From: an uncultured Porphyromonas sp.
Lineage (GTDB): Bacteria; Bacteroidota; Bacteroidia; Bacteroidales; Porphyromonadaceae
Length of the DNA: 16,437 nt
Assembly: GCA_945867245.1 (NCBI GenBank)
Contig: CAMBHQ010000006.1
Location: 1-16,437, forward strand
Direction: 5' to 3'
This document shows, piece after piece, positions 1-4,785 of this stretch. The number at the start of each line of letters is the position of its first letter. Position 1 is the stretch's first letter. Position numbers and translations under genes: made by a program. Below the pieces are notes generated by a model. It had not been told where the DNA came from and made no database searches. It worked only from the letters and a program-made list of their open reading frames with translations.

Positions 1-267
1 GGGGTCTGAGGTCTGAGGGAAGGCATAGAGCTTGGCTTTTCCGAAGACGATAATAGCCCTATCCTGTTGCTCATTGAAGACATTGCTTGTCTTAGCCGTC
101 TCCATGCCTGTAGCGGCTACACGTACGAAGCCGTACTGAGAGACGTCAATAGGGCGTAGCGTAGGGTTGTAAATCTCGATAAGACCAGCACGCTGAGCGA
201 CGCTTGGCTCCTGTAGCTCTGAGTAGCGCTCTGTGATGATGAGGTCAGAGTCCATCACGGGTAGCAT
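1..267 (-). CDS. Partial lamin-tail-like (LTD) domain protein, N-terminal part, runs off left edge
   Basis: An open frame runs from an in-frame TAA at 346-348 down to base 1 without a stop. I take the ATG at 265-267 as the start; an ATG at 253-255 and a TTG at 298-300 are alternatives. The 89 visible codons include a stretch reading AGLIEIYNPTLRPIDVSQYG, preceded by DLIITERYS. This resembles the start of lamin-tail/LTD or DUF4876-type domains of secreted Bacteroidota proteins (a 'LxISE... EIYNPT...IDLSxY' pattern). No signal peptide is visible after any candidate start, which is odd for that family. The last visible codons lie in a doubled GTCTGAG word, the kind of short repeat seen in intergenic DNA here. 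It may therefore be a gene fragment, or a gene whose 5' end was replaced. No TAnnTTTG promoter is visible upstream. The domain call is moderate; the function is unknown. Confidence 0.5.
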   Translation of the reverse strand, partial: MLPVMDSDLIITERYSELQEPSVAQRAGLIEIYNPTLRPIDVSQYGFVRVAATGMETAKTSNVFNEQQDRAIIVFGKAKLYAFPQTSDP

Positions 268-614
268 CAGATAGGCACGTCCTCTCTGATTTTCTCTCAA
301 TATGCTATATGCTGTGTGTCCTTTATTCTGTGAATTGTTCTTGCGTTAAGTGTGTGCGCTATTTTTTGCCTATGGATTGTCTGTGTAAATATTCGGATAG
401 TCGTTGTGTTTTTTCTAATATCCAAAGGCTATAGAGACTATGGGAGGGCCTAGACTACTGAGCTATTCTGCTCTAGACTTTTATTGTGTGGGCATGCTGC
501 TCTAGTGTATCTAGCATGCCGAGCAAGACTAGATGGCTATCGAGGAGACTGAGGGCGTTCTGAGGGAGGGGGCGTTGATCGTGCCGTGGTGATGTGTCCG
601 CTAGAAACGAAAAA
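268..614. other. Intergenic stretch without a recognisable gene
   Basis: I find no convincing coding frame in about 350 bases. Frames are short and codon choice does not resemble the neighbours. The stretch holds one inverted repeat (491-520, listed separately). The stretch 536-600 is G-rich on the plus strand. There is no clear Bacteroidota promoter for the minus-strand frame at its left end: the nearest candidate, at 423-431, has one base too many between TA and TTTG. Confidence 0.6.
491..520. repeat. Inverted repeat / possible hairpin
   Basis: GGCATGCT at 491-498 is the exact reverse complement of AGCATGCC at 513-520, with a 14-base loop. No T-tract follows on either strand, so it is not a convincing terminator. 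It could be a protein-binding or RNA structure; role unknown. Confidence 0.5.
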
Positions 615-620
615 TGCCCG

Positions 621-712
621 CCTATTAGGCGAGCATTTGGCGACCTATTAGGCGGGCAAGTGGCCGCCTATTAGGCGGACGATCGTCGATCTACTAGGTG
701 GCCGATCGGTGG
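621..712. repeat. Tandem array of four 23-bp units with a conserved near-palindromic core
   Basis: The 11-base core CCTATTAGGCG begins at 621, 644 and 667, and a degenerate copy (TCTACTAGGTG) begins at 690. The spacing is exactly 23 bp each time. The remaining 12 bases of each unit vary. The core is nearly palindromic (CGCCTATTAGGCG), so each unit can also fold. Units 1 and 2 form a longer hairpin: TGCCCGCCTA at 615-624 pairs with TAGGCGGGCA at 649-658. From memory, Porphyromonas gingivalis carries MITEs called BrickBuilt with 23-nt tandem units. Period and host fit, but sequence identity was not checked. Confidence 0.8.
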
Positions 713-720
713 GTTTTATA

Positions 721-811
721 GTGGTCGGTGGTCGGTATGCAGTGGCTAGTATGCAGTGGCTAGTATGCAGTGGCTAGTATGCAGTGGCTAGTATGCAGTG
801 TTCGGTGGCTG
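721..811 (+). repeat. Heptanucleotide tandem array, 13 units in phase
   Basis: Thirteen consecutive 7-base units with no phase slip, all beginning GT: variants GTGGTCG (twice), GTATGCA (five times), GTGGCTA (four times), then GTGTTCG and GTGGCTG. The alternation of GTATGCA and GTGGCTA gives an apparent 14-bp repeat over 735-797. The same heptads in inverted orientation form the array at 1028-1097. It is non-coding in appearance. Confidence 0.85.
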
Positions 812-893
812 GCGCACGCTAGGTCTAGTGTCCCTAGTAGCCCTAGGCCCACTAGAATACTAGTACTAGTATGGCGGGCTTAAGCCCGCCATA
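803..893. repeat. Long direct repeat, copy 1, ending in a perfect palindrome
   Basis: This 91-bp segment is repeated at 913-1022. The two are identical apart from an 18-bp insertion and one extra G in the second copy. The copy is rich in CTAG and contains ACTAGTACTAGT at 858-869 apart from one base. It ends in a perfect 24-bp palindrome at 870-893 (inner half TGGCGGGCTT, then AAGCCCGCCA). The palindrome could form a strong hairpin on either strand. Confidence 0.85.
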
Positions 894-912
894 CCAAGAA
901 CTGCCCCCTGGG

Positions 913-1022
913 CGGTGGCTGGCGCACGCTAGGTCTAGTCTGGCTAGTATCACTAGTGTCCCTAGTAGCCCTAGGCCCACTAGGAATACTAGTACTAGTG
1001 TGGCGGGCTTAAGCCCGCCATA
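913..1022. repeat. Long direct repeat, copy 2, with 18-bp insertion
   Basis: Second copy of the 803-893 element. After the shared GGTCTAGT it carries 18 extra bases (starting CTGGCTAGT) that are themselves CTAG-rich, then returns to the same sequence. The palindrome TGGCGGGCTT/AAGCCCGCCA at 1001-1020 is intact. Together with the inverted heptad arrays on both sides (721-811 and 1028-1097), the two copies make a symmetrical block of about 375 bp that looks like a miniature element or a repeat accretion. No transposase is present. Confidence 0.85.
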
Positions 1023-1027
1023 GCAAG

Positions 1028-1097
1028 CACCGACCACCGCCCACTGCCTACTAGCCACTAGCCACTGCCCACTGATCACTAGCCACTGCTCACTACC
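1028..1097 (-). repeat. Heptanucleotide tandem array, 10 units, overlapping the stop codon of the next gene
   Basis: Ten uninterrupted 7-base units on the plus strand, mostly CACTAGC, CACTGCC, CACTGCT or close variants (first two CACCGAC and CACCGCC). These are the complement of the GTGGCTA heptads at 721-811. The last unit, CACTACC at 1091-1097, contains the TAG stop (1093-1095) and final Trp codon of the DUF6122 gene. In the transcript, the array therefore starts in the stop codon. Confidence 0.85.
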
Positions 1098-1428
1098 ACA
1101 GCATCCCATCCTGCCAGTCGGTGAGCATGTGCCAGCTGAGACCGACAGCGACGGCCCGCCACCACCATGCGAGGCCGAGGCGCTCGTAAGGGACGAAGCA
1201 GGCCACTACATACAAGGCTATCATCGGATACGTGTGTAGGGGATGGAAGCCTATGCTCATCCTATTGGGGTCGAAGATAGGCGTCGCCAGTAGATGGTCC
1301 AGGTCCACGAGCATCGTTAGGAGCATCACGATATAGGCTGTGCGCATACGATGACGCCCCCATAGGATTCGCCCCCATAGGAGCGGTACTATCAGATGGC
1401 ATCCGTAGTGGACTAGGGTTTGGAGCAT
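1093..1428 (-). CDS. DUF6122 family small integral membrane protein
   Basis: A 111-aa hydrophobic protein. The first residues (MLQTLVHYGCH) and a block near residues 40-70 (MLVDLDHLLATPIFDPNR followed by SIGFHPLHTYP) match what I remember of DUF6122, a Bacteroidota family sometimes labelled putative metal-dependent hydrolase. Conserved residues are His and Asp (HY..H, DLDHLL, FHPLH, HMLTD), consistent with a membrane-bound metal site, but no activity is established. About three or four membrane segments are likely. It starts 15 bp after the HAD-thioesterase stop, probably in the same transcript. A run of seven C's in mRNA sense (1431-1437 on the plus strand as G's) occupies the usual ribosome-binding position. 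The stop codon TAG lies inside a heptanucleotide repeat. Confidence 0.85.
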   Translation of the reverse strand: MLQTLVHYGCHLIVPLLWGRILWGRHRMRTAYIVMLLTMLVDLDHLLATPIFDPNRMSIGFHPLHTYPMIALYVVACFVPYERLGLAWWWRAVAVGLSWHMLTDWQDGMLW

Positions 1429-1443
1429 ACGGGGGGGCGTGGC

Positions 1444-2682
1444 TTAGCGCTTTTTGATGATGCTATTGAGGACACGTGCCGTGTGGATGAGCTTGCCCGA
1501 GCGCTGTGAGTAGACCTCGACGCTCCAGACGTGCGTGCTACGGCCCTGATGCATGATGCTGGCCTTGCCGACCATCACATCGCCTGCCATAGCACTGGCT
1601 ACGTGGTTGCCACTGACCTGAGCGCCGACCTGCATCTCGCCCTCCTCGAGGAGCATCACCGAGCCGAGTCCGGCCAGAGTCTCGGCGAAGGCGAGGTTCG
1701 CCCCGCCGTGGATGATACCTAGGGGCTGTGCTGTGCGCTGGTCCACGGGCATTGTCCCCTCGACGTAGCCCTTGGCGAGGTCTGTGCAGAGGATGCCGAG
1801 GTTCTCCATCAGCGTGCCAGGGAATAGTGCATTGACCTGCTCGACGGTGTAGGGGGCTTCCTCTCGGGCATCGAAGACGTGCTTGCGCAGTAGATGCGCT
1901 ACGCCGTCCTCGTCGTTGCTCTTGGTGACGTAGTCGGCACAGCTCTTGATGGCTTCGCGGGCGTTGCTCATAGCCACTCCGAGGCCTGCGAATTGTATCA
2001 TCTCGAGGTCGTTGTAGCTATCGCCCACGGCTATCAGTTCGCTGCGGTCGTAGTCGAGTCGCTCGAGGAGGCGCTGTAGGGCTACGCCCTTATTGATGCC
2101 TGTGGGGACGAGCTCTAGGAAGGCGGGGTCGCTGGTGAAGGCATCCACACGTCCGGCGAAGCGCTGTCGAGCGATGGGTACGAGGGCTTCGATGGCCTTG
2201 GGGTCTCCGACGATAAGGCACTTGGGCAGGCCACTAGGCACTTCGTCGACGAAGCTCTGTACCCTGCGTGCGGGCATTATGGTGAGGGCCATCTCCTTGT
2301 GTACGAATGGGTCGTCGGGGTCCTCGGTGAGAATCTCTCTGTCTGTATAGGTGAGGATATTGAGCTTGTGCTCTCGTGCTAGGTCGTAGAGTTCGGGAAT
2401 GATTTCCTCGGGGAGGGTATTACGGCTGATGGCTGTGTTCATAGCCCGAGCATTGTAGACGAGTCCGCCGTTGTAAGGGAGGACATATCCGCTGTATTTG
2501 GCGAGCTCTAGGGCCTCGGCCAGATGTAGTAGCCCAGGTGTAGGGCGCCCCGAGGCAATGATGACACGCATGCCGTAATCACGCTGGGCACGTATGAGGG
2601 CCTCGCGAACGCCCTCGGTAAGCTGTAGTTGGCTATTGACGAGCGTGCCGTCTACGTCAAGAGCGATAATCTTGTATTTCAT
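1444..2682 (-). CDS. Cof-type HAD phosphatase fused to a MenI-like hotdog thioesterase
   Basis: A two-domain protein of 412 aa. Residues 1-270 are a Cof/YidA-type HAD phosphatase: motif I DVDGT with D9 and D11, motif II S44 in IIASGR, motif III K198, motif IV GDSYND with D221 and D225. The cap region lies between motifs II and III. Residues about 280-412 are a PaaI/YdiI-like hotdog thioesterase: it has EGTMPVDQRTAQPLGIIHGG with H325, then E334 in FAET, where E. coli MenI (YdiI) has its catalytic Glu, and HVASAMAGDVMVGKA. Such thioesterases release 1,4-dihydroxy-2-naphthoate from its CoA ester in menaquinone synthesis. The joining of the two activities in one chain is the notable point. The HAD substrate cannot be read from sequence. 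Located 40 bp after the nicotinamidase-like gene and 15 bp before DUF6122, likely one operon. Both halves look intact. Confidence 0.9.
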   Translation of the reverse strand: MKYKIIALDVDGTLVNSQLQLTEGVREALIRAQRDYGMRVIIASGRPTPGLLHLAEALELAKYSGYVLPYNGGLVYNARAMNTAISRNTLPEEIIPELYDLAREHKLNILTYTDREILTEDPDDPFVHKEMALTIMPARRVQSFVDEVPSGLPKCLIVGDPKAIEALVPIARQRFAGRVDAFTSDPAFLELVPTGINKGVALQRLLERLDYDRSELIAVGDSYNDLEMIQFAGLGVAMSNAREAIKSCADYVTKSNDEDGVAHLLRKHVFDAREEAPYTVEQVNALFPGTLMENLGILCTDLAKGYVEGTMPVDQRTAQPLGIIHGGANLAFAETLAGLGSVMLLEEGEMQVGAQVSGNHVASAMAGDVMVGKASIMHQGRSTHVWSVEVYSQRSGKLIHTARVLNSIIKKR

Positions 2683-2722
2683 ATATGATATAAGCGCAGA
2701 GCGGGGAGATTTGTTTGTCAGC

Positions 2723-3229
2723 CTAGGGCTTGTTTATCCACGCGATACCCTCCTCGAGCCGTTGGATGCGTTCGCGGGGGATGGCGACGAGGAGGTCAGC
2801 CTCACTGGTGGCGACGCAGTAGTCGCCCGCTAGTCCTGCTAGGTAGATGCGCTCGGCAGCGAGGAGTGGCTCGGGGATGTCTTGGGCGAAGGCGCTGTAG
2901 GCGTCGCGCTCGGCTGTCGTGGCCTTCTCTAGGAGGCAGAGCCCTTTGCCCTGTGCGTGTAGCTGTGCCACGGCTAGGGCTATGGCCGGCTCTAGGGCTG
3001 CGCCCACGGTATAGCGGACGCAGTGCGGAGGCCAGGGCCCGCCCTGCTGAACGAAGCTACAATGGTCTAGGGGGTGCTGGTCCATGGTGATATAGATAGC
3101 GTCGTACTCGTCCTTGTGGTCGAGCATCCATTGGGCTAGCCACTGCATCGCCTGGCTCGCCTCTGGCACGGCTAGACTACCGCTAACGAAGTCTACCTGC
3201 GGGTCGATAATTAATAGGATGTTACTCAT
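2723..3229 (-). CDS. pncA: Nicotinamidase / isochorismatase-family hydrolase (PncA-like)
   Basis: A 168-aa protein matching nicotinamidase, which converts nicotinamide to nicotinic acid and ammonia for NAD salvage in the cytoplasm. The catalytic triad is D9 (IDPQVDF), K102 (LEKATTAERDAYSAF) and C138 (LAGDYCVATS). The metal ligands are D50 and H52 (MDQHP) and H69 (WPPHC). The KxTxxxxDAYSAF context is typical of PncA rather than other cysteine hydrolases. It is shorter than E. coli PncA (about 213 aa), mainly at the C terminus. I place the start at ATG 3229, because the frame upstream of it runs through the tRNA gene and its terminator and has no protein-like character. The promoter box ends only 7 bases before this ATG, suggesting a leaderless or nearly leaderless mRNA. 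It heads a probable operon with the HAD-thioesterase and DUF6122. Confidence 0.85.
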   Translation of the reverse strand: MSNILLIIDPQVDFVSGSLAVPEASQAMQWLAQWMLDHKDEYDAIYITMDQHPLDHCSFVQQGGPWPPHCVRYTVGAALEPAIALAVAQLHAQGKGLCLLEKATTAERDAYSAFAQDIPEPLLAAERIYLAGLAGDYCVATSEADLLVAIPRERIQRLEEGIAWINKP

Positions 3230-3236
3230 AGTAGTG

Positions 3237-3244
3237 CAAAGGTA
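3237..3244 (-). promoter_or_regulatory. Bacteroidota -7 promoter box for the pncA-like operon
   Basis: The minus strand reads TACCTTTG, an exact match to TAnnTTTG. No TTG is found about 20 bp upstream, so only the -7 element is clear. The box ends 7 bases before the ATG. The 21 bases at 3237-3257 recur exactly at 4670-4690 before the amidase gene. Confidence 0.6.
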
Positions 3245-3258
3245 GTGATAATAGTGGG

Positions 3259-3288
3259 GCGGGCAGAGCCCGCAGTGGTCAGTGGCCA
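3259..3288. repeat. Palindrome plus two heptad repeat units
   Basis: GCGGGC at 3259-3264 and GCCCGC at 3268-3273 form a hairpin with a 3-base loop, echoing the GGCGGGC/GCCCGCC palindromes at 870-893 and 1001-1020. It is followed in phase by GTGGTCA (3275-3281) and GTGGCCA (3282-3288), members of the heptanucleotide family. It lies between the tRNA terminator and the pncA-like promoter. Confidence 0.6.
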
Positions 3289-3326
3289 CAAAACAAAGAA
3301 GCGAGCACCGTGTGGTACTCGCTTCT
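3286..3326 (-). terminator. Rho-independent terminator of the tRNA-Val gene
   Basis: On the minus strand AGAAGCGAG pairs with CTCGCTTCT, extended after one mismatch by ACC/GGT (3297-3326). It is followed by TTTGTTTTGTG (3286-3296). It begins only 4 bases past the 3' end of the tRNA. Confidence 0.8.
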
Positions 3327-3330
3327 CGGG

Positions 3331-3405
3331 TGGGCCCAATAGGATTCGAACCTATGACCCCCTGCTTGTAAGGCAGGTGCTCTAAACCAGCTGAGCTATA
3401 GGCCC
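3331..3405 (-). tRNA. tRNA-Val (anticodon TAC)
   Basis: Reading the minus strand, all four arms fold. The acceptor GGGCCTA pairs with TGGGCCC (one G-U); the D arm is GCTC/GAGC; the anticodon stem CCTGC/GCAGG encloses loop CTTACAA, giving anticodon TAC (reads GUA, valine). The T arm ATAGG/CCTAT encloses TTCGAAT, and the discriminator base is A. The length is 75 nt. The next bases are CCC, so the CCA tail is not encoded. It has its own promoter and terminator. Confidence 0.95.
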
Positions 3406-3424
3406 CTTTCGTTCTTTTGCACTG

Positions 3425-3455
3425 CAAAGGTAATACAAGTATTTGACATACGCAA
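3425..3455 (-). promoter_or_regulatory. Bacteroidota promoter of tRNA-Val
   Basis: The minus strand carries TTG at 3453-3455, then exactly 20 bases, then TACCTTTG at 3425-3432. This fits both elements of the Bacteroidota -33/-7 promoter. The mature tRNA begins 20 bases downstream of the box. Confidence 0.8.
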
Positions 3456-3471
3456 GCATTCGGAGCAAAGT

Positions 3472-3500
3472 TTTTAAGGGCGAGCCTAGGCTTATTCGCC
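3472..3500 (-). terminator. Probable terminator of the amidase gene
   Basis: On the minus strand GGCGA and TCGCC (3479-3500) enclose a second stem AGCC/GGCT, followed by a short A/T-rich run (TTAAAAAC, 3472-3478). It abuts the amidase stop codon and sits just upstream of the tRNA promoter, separating the two units. Confidence 0.5.
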
Positions 3501-4633
3501 TAAGACACTCTGCCCGAGCGCTTACCGCCTACGTATTCGATGATAAAACAATCCTTGTAATACTTGCTTACCTTACGTCTTAGGCTACGTGCCTCGGCTA
3601 AGTCCTTCGTTCCCCCGACCATGTAGACCCATACCTTGCCTAGGCGCTCACGGCGTACAGGCATACCCAGACGGGCGAAGCGTCGGTCCTGTGTGTCGAT
3701 ACGCTCGGTATCCGTCGTAATCTGCACGCGGTAGAGGCTCTTGCCTCGGGCTTGTCGCTCGCTGGTTGCGCCCTTGCGCCCCGAGGCTTGACTACTCCTC
3801 GTACTGCTGTCGTCTAGCTCCTCGGCCGTCTCTCGGCTCTCCTGACTAGCCTCGCGCCCCTCGACATCGCGCCCGAGGTAGAACTTGCTGAAGGCACGTG
3901 CCAGCGCCTCTGCTATCTCGCTCTGCCCGCTGCTACTGCCCATATACTCGGCATCACGTCTATTGCTGATGAAGCCTATCTCGGTGAGGATGCTGGGCAT
4001 AGCGCTCTGGCTCAGCACCCAGAAGGCATCCTGACGTACGCCACGACTACGGAGGCCCTTGCGCTTGTACTGCGCCTCTACGAAGGTCGCCATATCAATG
4101 CTGCGCTGTAGGTAAGCCTCCTGCATCACATCAAACATGATATAGCTCTCGGCGCTGCTGGGGTCGAAGCCCTTGTATATGGTCTGGTAGTTGTCCTCGA
4201 GGAGCATCGCCTTATTCTCGCGCATGGCTACGCTGAGGTTGTTGCTCTGCTTGCTAAGCCCGAGTACGTAGGTCTCGGTACCCGAGGCGCTACCACTGCT
4301 ACCGGTGCTGTTGGCGTGAATGCTGATGAAGAGCGAGGCCTTGTGCCTATTGGCGAAGTCGGCACGCGCCTGCAGACCTACGAAGACGTCCCGCTCTCGG
4401 GTGTAGAGGACACGCACGTTGGGGTGCTCGTCCTTAATGCGCTGGCCGAGCTTCTTGGCAATAGCTAGGACGACGTCCTTCTCTCGGTATCCGTGTCCGA
4501 TGGCGCCAGGGTCCTTGCCCCCGTGCCCAGGGTCTATCACTACGGTGAAGCGCCCACCACGGGCGTACAGCTCGTGGCTCAGGCCAAGGCACAGCAAGAG
4601 CATCACGAGTCGGAATATGGTCTGTCGTATCAT
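3500..4633 (-). CDS. N-acetylmuramoyl-L-alanine amidase with C-terminal SPOR domain
   Basis: A 377-aa exported zinc amidase of the AmiA/B/C (Amidase_3) family. It cleaves the bond between N-acetylmuramic acid and the stem peptide during cell separation. A hydrophobic signal segment covers residues about 6-24. The zinc and catalytic residues are all present: H37 in DPGHGG, E51 in REKD, H106 in SIHAN and E218 in LTEIGFISN. After the catalytic domain (to about residue 235) comes a Ser/Glu/Arg-rich linker, then a SPOR-type domain (about 300-377, starting SLYRVQITTD). SPOR domains bind stripped septal glycan, suggesting division-site action. I prefer ATG 4633; a GTG at 4636 would add one residue. 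A promoter box lies 36 bases upstream, and a hairpin terminator follows the TAG stop. It appears to be a single-gene unit. Confidence 0.92.
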   Translation of the reverse strand: MIRQTIFRLVMLLLCLGLSHELYARGGRFTVVIDPGHGGKDPGAIGHGYREKDVVLAIAKKLGQRIKDEHPNVRVLYTRERDVFVGLQARADFANRHKASLFISIHANSTGSSGSASGTETYVLGLSKQSNNLSVAMRENKAMLLEDNYQTIYKGFDPSSAESYIMFDVMQEAYLQRSIDMATFVEAQYKRKGLRSRGVRQDAFWVLSQSAMPSILTEIGFISNRRDAEYMGSSSGQSEIAEALARAFSKFYLGRDVEGREASQESRETAEELDDSSTRSSQASGRKGATSERQARGKSLYRVQITTDTERIDTQDRRFARLGMPVRRERLGKVWVYMVGGTKDLAEARSLRRKVSKYYKDCFIIEYVGGKRSGRVS

Positions 4634-4669
4634 CACAGGTATATATCTACAGCATCTATTTAGTCCCTA

Positions 4670-4677
4670 CAAAGGTA
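4670..4677 (-). promoter_or_regulatory. Bacteroidota -7 promoter box for the amidase gene
   Basis: The minus strand reads TACCTTTG, exact for TAnnTTTG, leaving an untranslated leader of about 30 bases before the start. No TTG lies about 20 bp upstream. The 21-bp sequence including this box (4670-4690) is identical to 3237-3257. Confidence 0.6.
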
Positions 4678-4686
4678 GTGATAATA

Positions 4687-4707
4687 GTGGTCAGTGGCTA
4701 GTGGTCG
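4687..4707 (+). repeat. Heptanucleotide repeat, 3 units
   Basis: GTGGTCA, GTGGCTA and GTGGTCG run in phase. This is the same family as 721-811, here lying directly upstream of the amidase promoter box and next to the hairpin at 4718-4762. Confidence 0.7.
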
Positions 4708-4717
4708 GGGTATAGAT

Positions 4718-4762
4718 AATGGGCAGTGATTAGTGAGCGCAAGCCACTAATCACTGCCCATT
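4718..4762 (-). terminator. Long perfect hairpin between the lipoprotein and amidase genes
   Basis: 18 bases at 4718-4735 (starting AATGGGCAGTGATT) are exactly reverse-complementary to 4745-4762, with a 9-base loop. It starts 23 bases beyond the lipoprotein stop and is probably its 3' end structure, although the T-tract is weak. Both arms are made of the heptad words CACTAAT and CACTGCC. Confidence 0.6.
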
Positions 4763-4785
4763 AGGCCATTGTTTGTTAGTAAAGT

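Noticed and set aside
621..712. CRISPR array
   Set aside because: Only four units, an 11-base core and 12-base variable parts; real CRISPR repeats and spacers are about 25-40 bases each, and no cas gene is present.
621..712. Replication iterons
   Set aside because: The spacing resembles iterons, but there is no rep gene, DnaA box or A/T-rich unwinding region nearby.
852..1109. 85-codon minus-strand open frame across the repeat block
   Set aside because: It is made almost wholly of the direct repeats and heptads (repeated GGLKPA and QWLV words), has no domain, and overlaps the end of the DUF6122 gene.
3230..3427. Upstream extension of the pncA-like frame
   Set aside because: It would translate through the tRNA-Val gene and its terminator; the family N terminus begins at ATG 3229, just after a promoter box.
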